Assembly: GCA_965215775.1 (NCBI GenBank)
Contig: CBDCEG010000020.1
Coordinates: 1 to 64,000, forward strand
DNA: 64,000 nucleotides
Source: CBDCEG01 sp965215775
GTDB taxonomy: Bacteria > Pseudomonadota > Gammaproteobacteria > Cardiobacteriales > Ostreibacteriaceae
Reading direction: 5' to 3'
The position numbers and the translations under genes are program-made. This document shows positions 25,249 to 34,153 of the stretch, piece after piece. How positions within the stretch are numbered: the first letter of the stretch is position 1; every line of letters begins with the position of its first letter. The notes below the pieces were generated by a model that saw only the letters and a program-made list of their open reading frames with translations, was not told where the DNA came from and did no database searches.

Positions 25249-28200
25249 TTAACCTTGAACCTCATACCTCATGCCCAACAAAAATTTCTTAATAAAATCA
25301 GTGCGTTTTTCAGCTGTTTTTGTTTGTTCTGAAATAGAAAATTTATAATTATTTTTCATCTTATAAGTGTTTGGTTGGGTTTGGATTAGTTTTATAAGTT
25401 TATCAATATTTAGCTTATGTGTTTTATGTAGTGAAATATCAATATCTTCTGCTGTTGCGATTATTTTACTAATTCCAAGTTTTCGTGCAATTAGTTTAAC
25501 TTCTGCAATTAAGAAAAATGTTTTAACTTCTTCTGGCAACATTCCAAATCTATCAATTAATTCAATTTGTAACTTATCTAATTCTCGTTCAGTTTTCGCA
25601 TTTGCAATTCGCTTATAAAATACCAAACGCAGGTGAACATCAAAAATATAGATTGATGGTATTAATGCAGAAAAATCCAAATCAACTTCAATTTCAGTAG
25701 CTTGGTCTGTTATTTGAGTAACTTCATCAAAGCTAATTTGTTTATTTTCTTTGATTGCTTTGATAGTTTGTTCTAACATTTCATTAAATAAACCAAAACC
25801 AATTTCAGTAATTTGTCCAGTTTGATTATCGCCTAATAACTCACCTGCTCCACGGATTTCTAAATCTTGAGAAGCTAACATAAACCCAACCCCAAGTGTT
25901 TTAAATGAAGCAATTGCAGCCATTCTTTTTTTCGCATCAGCAGTAATCACACTATTTCCAGGAGTTATCAAATATGCATAAGCTTGATGGTGTGAACGCC
26001 CTACTCTACCTCGTAATTGGTGGATTTGTGCAAGACCAAATTTATCTGCACGATTAATGAAAATTGTATTTGCATTTGGGTTATCAATTCCAGATTCAAT
26101 TATTGTTGTTGTGATAAGTAGGTCAAAATGTTGATTATGAAAGTCTAACATTATTTGTTCTAATTCTTTTTCACGCATTTTTGCATGTGCATGTTTTATT
26201 CTTAACTTTGGAAATAATTCTTGCAAACTCTTTTGCACCAAAGGCATAGTTTGAATATCATTATGCACAAAATAAATCTGCCCACCTCTTGCGGTTTCTC
26301 GTTCTATACCTTCAAAAATTATGTTTTCATCGTATTTTATAAAAATAGTATGCACAGGAGTTCGTTTTGGTGGCGGACTTGCAATAATTGACAAATCACG
26401 AAGCCCAGCCATACTCATTGAAAGTGTGCGTGGAATTGGCGTAGCAGTCAAAGTTAGAATGTTTACATTGCTTCGCATTTTCTTGATTACTTCTTTTTGC
26501 TTTACACCAAATCTATGCTCTTCATCTACGATAATTAAACCTAAGTTTTTAAACTTAACATCTTTTTGAATTAATCTATGCGTTCCAATTATTATATCAA
26601 CGCCACCTGTTGCAACTTGTTGTAAAATTTCTTTTTGCTGTTTTGCAGTTTTAAAACGAGAAATTGCTGCTACAACAAATGGAAATGATGAAAATCTATC
26701 TACAAAATTTTTATAATGCTGTTCTGCCAAAAGTGTTGTTGGAACAAGTATTGCAACTTGTTTACAGCTATTTGCAACAACAAATGCAGCACGCATTGCA
26801 ACTTCAGTTTTACCAAAACCAACATCACCACAAACTATTCTATCCATTGGCTTTTCACTAGCTAAATCTTTATAAATTGCTTCAAATGTTGAAAACTGAT
26901 CTTTGGTTGGAATAAAACTAAATCCTTTATTAAAGGTTGCTAATTCTTTTTTAGACTTTTCGGTAAATTCAATAGCTTCGCCAACTGCCAACTCTCGTTT
27001 TGCATATATTTCTAATAAATCTGCTGCTGTATCAAATATTATTTTTTTGGCTTTTTGTTTGGCTTTTTCCCACTGTTTTTTATCCAAACTATGCAATGGC
27101 GCACTTTCCGCCGAAGCACCTGTATAACGGCTGATAGTGTCTAATGAAGTTACAGGAATATATAAAACTCCACCTTTTGCATAATTTATAGTTATAAACT
27201 CACTAGTTTCATCGTTAATAGTCATTGTTTCCAAACCTTTATAACGCCCAACTCCATGCTCATTATGAACAACTGGATCACCAATTTTAATTTCTGAAAG
27301 TTCATTTATAATAAATCTTTCATCAATTTCTTGCTCTTGGCTGTCATCGTAATCAAATATTTGGCTGGTGCTAATTAAGTAAAAATTATTCTCACTATTC
27401 ACCTTAAATGATTTTGGTAAATAACCAATATTTAAACCTAAGCCTGAAAAATTCCAATTATCTGATTTAGTAGTATTTTTATTAATTTCTAATTTGTCTA
27501 AAAGCAAAGATTGTTGCCCTTCACTTCCTGAAACAATAAGTATATTCCTGCCTTTTGAAACTATAGCTTTTAATTTTTTGAGCTTGTCTTCTTGCTCGCC
27601 TGTAAAGTTAAAAGACTCAATTTCTAAATTTTCATTACTTAATTCACTATGATTTAGAGATTCTTCCAAATCTTCTTCCAAGTTTTTTTCTAAATACTCG
27701 TCTAATTGATTGTTAAAATATTTTTTATCCAAGAAAATTTCAGAAACAGGTAAAACTTGAGTAGAATTTAAATTACTAATTCGCTGATAACGAACTTCTG
27801 CATTTTTTAAAAAATTACTAAAATATGATTTGTAATTATTTTCAATTAATAACTGATAACTATCTTTTATATAATCAAAAAAGCTTTCAGTTTCATCAAA
27901 AAAATAAGGTAAATAATATTCAAGTCCACCTGTTATTTCTTGTTCTGAAATCTTTTTATAAACAGGGTGAAATTCAGCTTTTTTACCTAACCAAGAACGC
28001 ATATTTTGCCTAAAACAAGTTCGCCCAGAATCTGATAAATCAACCTCACGGCTAGGAATAATATTTATACTATCTATTTTTGAAACTGATAATTGAGTTT
28101 TACTATCAAAAAGCCTTATTTGGTCAACTTCATTATCAAAAAAATCTATTCTAATAGGTAATTTTGAACTAACTGGAAAAACATCTAAAATAGAACCACG

Positions 28201-28656
28201 CAAACAAAACTCTCCTCGCTCACGAACCTGACTTGTATTTTGAAAACCTGCTTGAATCAATCTATTAACCAATTGTTTTGCTTCAATTAAATCATTTTTT
28301 GCCAAAACCATACCATGAGCATCTAAGTAACTCTTTGGGCAAAGTTTTGAAGATATTGCATCAATTGAAGTTATGACTATTGTATTGTTTGTGTTTTGTG
28401 ATAAGTTCTGAATTTTATACAAAAAATCCAATCTAGAACCGCAAATATTAGGGCTAGGAGAATATTTATCATAAGCAATAGTTTCCCAACTTGGGAAATA
28501 TAATATTTGCTGATTTGGATTTAAAGTTTTAATTATATTAAAAACCACCTCCGCTTTCACCGAAGTTGTTGCAATAATTACTTTATTGCTTTTGTTTTTT
28601 TCTAAAGCTACTTTTATTGCTATTTTTTCACAGCTATTAAATATATTATTTTTCAT
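25249..28656 (-). CDS. mfd: transcription-repair coupling factor
   Basis: A 1135-residue ATP-dependent translocase that removes RNA polymerase stalled at DNA lesions and recruits UvrA. The N-terminal UvrB-like part (about residues 1-330) includes ILYFPSWETIAYDKYSPSP. The RNA-polymerase interaction domain follows with VVHNEHGVGRYKGLETM (about 450-470). The helicase motor has Walker A CGDVGFGKTEVAMRAAF (about 610), the DEEH box IIVDEEHRFGVKQKE and motif VI HQLRGRVGRSHHQAYAYL. The C-terminal TRCF domain is complete. Length is normal for the family. It ends convergent with the restriction cassette. Confidence 0.98.
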   Translation of the reverse strand: MKNNIFNSCEKIAIKVALEKNKSNKVIIATTSVKAEVVFNIIKTLNPNQQILYFPSWETIAYDKYSPSPNICGSRLDFLYKIQNLSQNTNNTIVITSIDAISSKLCPKSYLDAHGMVLAKNDLIEAKQLVNRLIQAGFQNTSQVRERGEFCLRGSILDVFPVSSKLPIRIDFFDNEVDQIRLFDSKTQLSVSKIDSINIIPSREVDLSDSGRTCFRQNMRSWLGKKAEFHPVYKKISEQEITGGLEYYLPYFFDETESFFDYIKDSYQLLIENNYKSYFSNFLKNAEVRYQRISNLNSTQVLPVSEIFLDKKYFNNQLDEYLEKNLEEDLEESLNHSELSNENLEIESFNFTGEQEDKLKKLKAIVSKGRNILIVSGSEGQQSLLLDKLEINKNTTKSDNWNFSGLGLNIGYLPKSFKVNSENNFYLISTSQIFDYDDSQEQEIDERFIINELSEIKIGDPVVHNEHGVGRYKGLETMTINDETSEFITINYAKGGVLYIPVTSLDTISRYTGASAESAPLHSLDKKQWEKAKQKAKKIIFDTAADLLEIYAKRELAVGEAIEFTEKSKKELATFNKGFSFIPTKDQFSTFEAIYKDLASEKPMDRIVCGDVGFGKTEVAMRAAFVVANSCKQVAILVPTTLLAEQHYKNFVDRFSSFPFVVAAISRFKTAKQQKEILQQVATGGVDIIIGTHRLIQKDVKFKNLGLIIVDEEHRFGVKQKEVIKKMRSNVNILTLTATPIPRTLSMSMAGLRDLSIIASPPPKRTPVHTIFIKYDENIIFEGIERETARGGQIYFVHNDIQTMPLVQKSLQELFPKLRIKHAHAKMREKELEQIMLDFHNQHFDLLITTTIIESGIDNPNANTIFINRADKFGLAQIHQLRGRVGRSHHQAYAYLITPGNSVITADAKKRMAAIASFKTLGVGFMLASQDLEIRGAGELLGDNQTGQITEIGFGLFNEMLEQTIKAIKENKQISFDEVTQITDQATEIEVDLDFSALIPSIYIFDVHLRLVFYKRIANAKTERELDKLQIELIDRFGMLPEEVKTFFLIAEVKLIARKLGISKIIATAEDIDISLHKTHKLNIDKLIKLIQTQPNTYKMKNNYKFSISEQTKTAEKRTDFIKKFLLGMRYEVQG

Positions 28657-28725
28657 ATAGTTTTTTTAGGCTAGATTTGAACGAATTAAAACTATACTAA
28701 AACTAACTATGTTTACAAATATTAT

Positions 28726-29856
28726 TTATGGATTATTTAGTAATATATTTTCTTCTGTTTTTATATCAAATAAAGAAACACTGTTTGCATCAAAGGTTAT
28801 ATAAATAACTTCATCTTGTTTGCCTTTAAATGCCCCAGGCATTCTTGCGATAATTTTCTGTCCAAAAACTGACAAAGTAACAAAACTATCTGCTCCAGCA
28901 TTTTCAACAACTTTTATAATAGCTTTTATACTGCCATAACTATCAGAAGTTGATAAAATAACATCCTCAGGACGAATTCCTAACAATATATTATTAACTT
29001 GATAGTCTTTGGAAATAGTTTGTTTTATTGGCTCAAGTGAAATAGTAGAGTATGCTGGGTGGATTGAGTCATCGTCTTCTTTAGCTATTGAAAAAGAAAG
29101 CATACCATCTATAAAGTCATTATTTCCTTTTAGAATATTCATTGATGGAGACCCCATAAACTGAGCAACAAAAACATTATTTGGGTGTTTGTAAATTTCT
29201 TCAGCAGAGCCTAGTTGGTGCAGATAACCATCTTTCATAACTGCAATTTTACTTGAAAGAGTCATTGCTTCAACTTGATCGTGAGTAACATATACAATAG
29301 TAGTTTTTAATCTCTGATGAAGCTGTCTAATTTCAGAACGCATATCAACTCTTAGCTTCGCATCAAGGTTTGATAACGGCTCATCAAACAAAAAAACCTG
29401 TGGGTCACGAACTAATGCGCGTCCCATTGCTACTCTTTGTCTTTGACCACCTGATAAAGCTGCAGGTTTTCTTTTTAATAGATTAGTTATTTGCAAGGTT
29501 TCTGCAACTTCTGTTACTAATCTTTTTATTTCTTCTTTTGGAACTTTATGCATTTCTAAACTAAATGATAAGTTCTTTGCAACAGTCATATTAGGGTATA
29601 AAGCATAAGACTGAAAAACCATAGCAATGTTTCTTTTAGATGGAATAGTATCATTTATAACTTTGCCATCTAAAACAATCTCACCACTTGTTATATCAGT
29701 AAGACCAGCAATCATATTAAGTAATGTTGATTTACCACAACCTGATGGGCCAACTAAAACCAAAAAATCCCCCTTTTCAACCTCAATATCTATACCTTTG
29801 ATTATTGGGTTGTTTCCATAACTTTTTTTAATATTTCTTATTGATAAAAATGACAT
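28726..29856 (-). CDS. sugar ABC transporter ATPase (MalK/UgpC type)
   Basis: A 376-residue ATPase for a carbohydrate importer. It has Walker A GPSGCGKST (about residues 37-45), Q-loop VFQSYALYPNMTV, signature LSGGQRQRVAMGRALVRDP (about 134-152), Walker B VFLFDEPLSNLDAKLR and the switch His in YVTHDQVEAMT. A C-terminal regulatory/TOBE region (about 240-370) distinguishes this MalK-like class from amino-acid ATPases. It is the last gene of the operon and starts 4 bases after the second permease. Such ATPases often serve several sugar transporters. Confidence 0.95.
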   Translation of the reverse strand: MSFLSIRNIKKSYGNNPIIKGIDIEVEKGDFLVLVGPSGCGKSTLLNMIAGLTDITSGEIVLDGKVINDTIPSKRNIAMVFQSYALYPNMTVAKNLSFSLEMHKVPKEEIKRLVTEVAETLQITNLLKRKPAALSGGQRQRVAMGRALVRDPQVFLFDEPLSNLDAKLRVDMRSEIRQLHQRLKTTIVYVTHDQVEAMTLSSKIAVMKDGYLHQLGSAEEIYKHPNNVFVAQFMGSPSMNILKGNNDFIDGMLSFSIAKEDDDSIHPAYSTISLEPIKQTISKDYQVNNILLGIRPEDVILSTSDSYGSIKAIIKVVENAGADSFVTLSVFGQKIIARMPGAFKGKQDEVIYITFDANSVSLFDIKTEENILLNNP

Positions 29857-29860
29857 AATT

Positions 29861-30727
29861 TTAACCTTTTACAGAACCGGCCATAAGACCACGAACAAAA
29901 AATTTCCCAGCAACTAAATAAACTATCAAAGTTGGTAAGGCAGCAAGTAATGCACCAGCAAAATGCACATTATATTCTTTAACTCCTGTTGAGGAATTAA
30001 CTAAATTATTTAAAGCAACAGTTATTGGTTGAGAAGAAGCGTCAGCAAATGAAGCTCCAAATAAGAAGTCGTTCCAAATATTTGTAAACAACCAAATAAC
30101 ACTAACAACTATTATTGGAGCGGAACTTGGGAGCATTATTCTAAAGAATATCTTAAAAAATCCAGCTCCATCTATTTGAGCTGCATGAATAAGCTCTTGA
30201 GGAAAAGCGTGATAATAGTTACGAAAATAAAGAGTACTAAAGCTAATTCCATAAATCATATGAACCATTATAAGTCCATAAGTAGTTCCAGATAACCCAA
30301 GTATTCCTAATATTTTAGCCATAGGTAAAAGAACTATTTGAAATGGAATAAAGCAACCAAATAACATTAACCCAAATATTACATTAGCACCTTTAAATTT
30401 CCATTTACTTAATACATAACCATTTAAAGCACCAATTGCAGTTGCTAAAAAAACTGCTGGAACAACCATCAAAATTGAGTTTATAAAGTATGGTTTTAAA
30501 CCTGTTGGAGAAACTCCAACTTGTGCTTTGTCCCAAGCTTGTAGCCAAGGTTCTATAGTCCAGTCATTAGGTAAGTTGATTAGATTACCGTTAGTTATTT
30601 CTATTAATGGTTTAAAGCTATTAACAGTCATAACATAGAGTGGAATTAGATAATAAAGAGCAAAAATTAAGAGAACTGTATAAATAATTACTCTAGACGG
30701 CGGAATAGATTTTTTTGTTTTATTCAT
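29861..30727 (-). CDS. sugar ABC transporter permease (MalG type)
   Basis: A 288-residue permease of the MalG/GtsC subgroup with six predicted membrane helices. The EAA coupling loop is in IHAAQIDGAGFFKIFFRIMLPSSAP (about residues 195-219, split for brevity). The periplasmic loop after helix 1 (NLINLPNDWTIEPWLQAWDK) is typical of glucose/mannose-type importers. It pairs with the upstream permease, from which it is separated by two bases. Confidence 0.93.
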   Translation of the reverse strand: MNKTKKSIPPSRVIIYTVLLIFALYYLIPLYVMTVNSFKPLIEITNGNLINLPNDWTIEPWLQAWDKAQVGVSPTGLKPYFINSILMVVPAVFLATAIGALNGYVLSKWKFKGANVIFGLMLFGCFIPFQIVLLPMAKILGILGLSGTTYGLIMVHMIYGISFSTLYFRNYYHAFPQELIHAAQIDGAGFFKIFFRIMLPSSAPIIVVSVIWLFTNIWNDFLFGASFADASSQPITVALNNLVNSSTGVKEYNVHFAGALLAALPTLIVYLVAGKFFVRGLMAGSVKG

Positions 30728-30729
30728 AA

Positions 30730-31599
30730 CTATTTCTCCCTAATTTCACTATAAATATATGGAACAATTACCGCTGAAATCATAAGTAACATAATTATAG
30801 CTGAGCTTGCACCTATTCCCATTTCATTTCTTGTAAATGTATATGAATACATAAATGTTGAGGGAAGCTCGGTTGCGTTCCCAGGCCCCCCATTTGTAAG
30901 AGCAATCACTAAGTCATAAGACTTAATAGCCATATGAGATAAAATAATAAATGCTGATAAAAAAGCCGCCCTTAGTTGTGGAATAATTATTCTGATATAT
31001 ATTTTTATTCCTGTTGCTCCATCAATTTTGGCAGCATTTAAAACTTCATTATCCAGTCCACGAAGTCCAGCCAAAAATATAGCCATAGCAAAACCAGAAG
31101 TTTGCCAAACAGCAGCTATAACGACACAGTATATAGCTAAATTATTATCTTTAATCCAACGAAATTGAAAACTTGCCCAACCAAGTGTATGCATAATATG
31201 TTCTAAACCTATACTTGGATCTAACATCCATTTCCAAGCAGTTCCTGTGACAATAAAAGATATCGCCATAGGGTATAAAAAAATAGGTCTTATAAGTCCT
31301 TCTGCTCTTATTTTTTGATCAAGAAGTATTGCCAAAAAGAGCCCAATAATAATACAAATAATAATATAAAGACTTCCAAATAATAATAAGTTATCAATTG
31401 CTATATCCCAATTATCTTTTTTAAATAACCTAGTGTAATTTTTCATTCCAACTAATTCACCTGATGGTAACATTCTTGATTTTGTAAATGATAAAAATCC
31501 CGTGTAAGCAATAAATCCATAAACAAAGATTAAGGTAATTAGTAAAGATGGGGATAAAACAAGTTTAGGCAGAGCTTGCTGCCAGTATTTTCTATTCAT
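30730..31599 (-). CDS. sugar ABC transporter permease (MalF type)
   Basis: A 289-residue permease of the MalF/GtsB subgroup with an N-terminal helix (LVLSPSLLITLIFVYGFI) and five more helices. The EAA loop is NAAKIDGATGIKIYIRIIIPQL (about residues 188-209). The loop ALTNGGPGNATELPSTFMYS is a widespread signature of sugar permeases. It is separated from the binding-protein gene by 70 bases carrying a strong hairpin. Confidence 0.94.
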   Translation of the reverse strand: MNRKYWQQALPKLVLSPSLLITLIFVYGFIAYTGFLSFTKSRMLPSGELVGMKNYTRLFKKDNWDIAIDNLLLFGSLYIIICIIIGLFLAILLDQKIRAEGLIRPIFLYPMAISFIVTGTAWKWMLDPSIGLEHIMHTLGWASFQFRWIKDNNLAIYCVVIAAVWQTSGFAMAIFLAGLRGLDNEVLNAAKIDGATGIKIYIRIIIPQLRAAFLSAFIILSHMAIKSYDLVIALTNGGPGNATELPSTFMYSYTFTRNEMGIGASSAIIMLLMISAVIVPYIYSEIREK

Positions 31600-31630
31600 T
31601 ATTAATTATAAGTAAGTGTAATGCGATAAA

Positions 31631-31655
31631 AACCCTCTAATATAATTAGAGGGTT
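31631..31655 (-). terminator. hairpin between binding-protein and permease genes
   Basis: AACCCTCTAAT and ATTAGAGGGTT pair perfectly over 11 bp with a 3-base loop. A T run follows on each strand. For the minus-strand operon it is probably a partial terminator that lets the binding protein be made in excess over the permeases. Confidence 0.85.
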
Positions 31656-31669
31656 AATTTTTTTTAAAG

Positions 31670-32902
31670 TTATTTACTATCAGCTATTGCTTCTGCAAAT
31701 TTCTTAGCAGCTGTTTTTGCATCATAATTTTTATTAAAATGAGCTGTTATAACATCAGCCATAGCTGCTTTAACTCCAGCAGGAACTGCGTATCCATGAG
31801 CTGCAGAGCCAAAAAGTTTATTGTTTTTGTTAGCTTCTGCTAATTGTTTCATAGCTTTTTTACCACAAGCATCAAATCCATCATTAGGAACATCAACTCT
31901 TGCAGGAACAGAACCTTTTACTTGGTTAAATGCTGCTTGGAACTTAGGATTCATAACAGCACTAGCCATTATCTTTTGAGCTTTTTCTCCTTTTTCACCA
32001 ACCTTAAACATTACAAATTGATCAGAATTAAATGTAACTATCCCAGCAGTTCCAGGAACTCTGAAACATAAGAAGTCAGTATCTGGTACTTGTTTTGCTT
32101 TCAAGAACTCTCCTTTTGCCCAATCACCCATGATTTGAAAAGCTGCATCACCTTTAATAACCATAGCTGACGCCAAGTTCCAATCACGACCTGAGAAATT
32201 ATCATCAACATAAGAACGCAAAACTGCCATTCTTTCAAAAGCTTTAACCATAGTATCAGAATTTAGAGCTTTCTCATCTAAATCAATCATAGCTTTTTGG
32301 TAAAATTCAGTTCCTCCAGTATTCATAACAACACTATCAAATAAAGTAGCATCTTGCCAAGCTTGACCACCATGAGCTAGAGCAACTTTTCCTGATTTTT
32401 TTACTTTTTCAAGAGCAGCAACAAATTCTTCCCAAGTTTTTGGTTGTGCAATTCCTAAATCATCTAAAACTTTTTTATTTGCCCAAACCCAATTTGTAGA
32501 ATGAATGTTTACAGGTGCAGAAACCCATTTACCTTCATATTTAGAAAATTTCTGTAATGCTTTTGGAATTACTTCATCCCAATTTTCTTTTTTTGCAACA
32601 TCATTTAAATTTGCAAGAGCACCTTCTTTAGCCCAGTCTGTAATATCAAAACCAAGCATTTGAACCGCAGTAGGTGCATTTCCAGCAACAACTCTAGCTC
32701 TTAAGACAGTCATTGACTCTTTACCACCACCACCAGCAACAGGCATATCAGTCCAACCAATTCCTTGTGTTTGCAAATCATCTTTTAGTACTTTTAGAGC
32801 TTGTGCTTCACCACCAGAAGTCCACCAATGTAGAACTTCCACTTTTTCCTCTGCCATAGCAAAAGAAGTTACTAAACTAGCACTAAGTAAAGTTGTTAAA
32901 AG
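31670..32902 (-). pseudogene. sugar ABC transporter binding protein, separated from its start and signal peptide by IS30
   Basis: The mature domain is complete: [20 protein letters not shown] at its N-terminus, then [19 protein letters not shown] and [11 protein letters not shown], down to the end at 31670. It resembles glucose/mannose-type (GtsA-like) family 1 binding proteins. The frame upstream of the Met at 32857 still reads [16 protein letters not shown], the hydrophobic core and cleavage region of a signal peptide, but stops at the IS30 edge (32902/32903). The lost start MTIKNKL lies on the other side of the element. The Met at 32857 could start a cytosolic, unexported protein of 395 residues. 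That would not support transport. Confidence 0.92.
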
Positions 32903-33970
32903 CTAGATTCTACCTACAAGTGCAACTTTTCAAGTTCAGCTTGAAAGACTTCATTTGGGGTTTTAAATCCTAGTCGTTTTCGTGGTCTATTATTAATAAG
33001 TTCTACAAAATAAGCAAGGTCTTCATCAGAAACATTATTAAAATCAGTGCCTTTGGGGATAAATTCTCGGAGCAAACCGTTGGTATTTTCATTAGTTCCT
33101 CTTTCCCAAGGTGAGTAAGCGTGTGCAAAATAAACATTCATTTTTACTTGTTTTTCAATCTCTTGGTGTAAAGAAAACTCTTTGCCATTATCGTATGTCA
33201 TGCTTATTCGTAACTCATTTGGTAAGTCTTTGAAATCTTTAACTGTAGCTTCTAAAATAGCTTTTGCAGTTGATTTTTTCACTTTGGAAGCAATTAATTT
33301 ACCACTTTTTCTTTCAACATTTGTAACTATCGCGCCTTGGTGATTTTTACCGACAATTGTGTCTCCTTCCCAGTGTCCAACTTCTTTTCTAAGCTCAATA
33401 TTTTGCGGTCTTTCATCAATCATTCTACGATCTTTTATTTGATATTTTTCCTTTCTATTATGTTGATATTTCTTACCTTTTCTTCTGAAATACATCTTAA
33501 CTAATTTTGGGTGATACTTATAAACAAATTGATAAATAGTCTCGTGGCAAATCGATTCTTGCGCCTCCTCTCGCCACTTTCCAGAAATTTGTTCTGGCGA
33601 CCAATGTTGCTCTATTTTTATCAAAATATATTTCTCTAAAATACTATCAGGTAATATCCTAACATGCTTATTTGCAATAGATTTCCTCTTGGAAACTTTC
33701 TCCCATGCCTCTTCACCAACAAAGGTTTCTGCGTTTTTATTATTTTTTATGCAGCGGTATATTGTAGTCTTATTTTTGCCTAGTTTTATCGCTATTTCAC
33801 AAGGATTATAATTCTCCTCAAGCAATGTTTCAATTTTTGTCATATCAGTTCTGGTTAATTGTGTGTATTTTTTCATAATGTTATTATCTTAGTTAATAAA
33901 AATAAAAATAACTAGTTCCAAATTAAAACCAGAAAATAAAATTTAGTTGCACTTCGATTTAGAAACCAGG
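32903..33970 (-). mobile_element. IS30-family insertion sequence, copy 2 (1068 bp)
   Basis: Same length as copy 1 and almost the same sequence. Visible changes are one transposase residue and a few bases in the left leader (for example TTTTCTGG against TTTTTAGG). The direct repeat AAAG lies on both sides (32899-32902 and 33971-33974). Deleting the element and one AAAG restores an open reading frame across the junction. The transposase points the same way as the sugar operon, so outward transcription could still reach the downstream genes. Confidence 0.95.
32914..33876 (-). CDS. IS30-family transposase
   Basis: A 320-residue DDE transposase identical to the product of copy 1 except SDEDLAYF in place of SDEELAYF. 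All catalytic motifs (EGDTIVG, TYDNGKEF, TNENTNG) and the N-terminal helix-turn-helix are intact. Confidence 0.96.
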   Translation of the reverse strand: MKKYTQLTRTDMTKIETLLEENYNPCEIAIKLGKNKTTIYRCIKNNKNAETFVGEEAWEKVSKRKSIANKHVRILPDSILEKYILIKIEQHWSPEQISGKWREEAQESICHETIYQFVYKYHPKLVKMYFRRKGKKYQHNRKEKYQIKDRRMIDERPQNIELRKEVGHWEGDTIVGKNHQGAIVTNVERKSGKLIASKVKKSTAKAILEATVKDFKDLPNELRISMTYDNGKEFSLHQEIEKQVKMNVYFAHAYSPWERGTNENTNGLLREFIPKGTDFNNVSDEDLAYFVELINNRPRKRLGFKTPNEVFQAELEKLHL

Positions 33971-33992
33971 AAAGTTTATTTTTAATTGTCAT
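33971..33992 (-). pseudogene. 5' stub of the IS30-interrupted sugar-binding-protein gene
   Basis: ATG at 33992 with the ribosome-binding site CAGGAG eight bases upstream encodes MTIKNKL and then meets the IS30 end. Joined to [14 protein letters not shown] beyond the element, it makes a standard signal peptide. Confidence 0.85.
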
Positions 33993-34034
33993 TTTTACAC
34001 TCCTGTATTATTTTAATAAAGTATGTATTTTAAG

Positions 34035-34051
34035 TTTAAGTTTAACTTAAA
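34035..34051. promoter_or_regulatory. palindrome upstream of the sugar-binding-protein gene
   Basis: TTTAAGTT-T-AACTTAAA is a perfect 17-base palindrome 43 bases upstream of the original start at 33992. It is a candidate operator. In this AT-rich setting a chance palindrome is possible. Confidence 0.4.
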
Positions 34052-34074
34052 TCAAGTAAAAAAATATAAATGCA

Positions 34075-34093
34075 AGCTATAGCTACTATAGCT
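34075..34093. promoter_or_regulatory. second palindrome between phosphorylase and binding-protein genes
   Basis: AGCTATAG-CTA-CTATAGCT, a perfect 8-bp inverted repeat with a 3-base centre. It is less AT-biased than its surroundings and therefore a better operator candidate. A weak hairpin terminator for the phosphorylase gene is the alternative. Confidence 0.45.
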
Positions 34094-34153
34094 AAATAAA
34101 ATAGTAAATTATTGATATATTACTTTATTTAAAACTGATACTCTTTTAATTCC

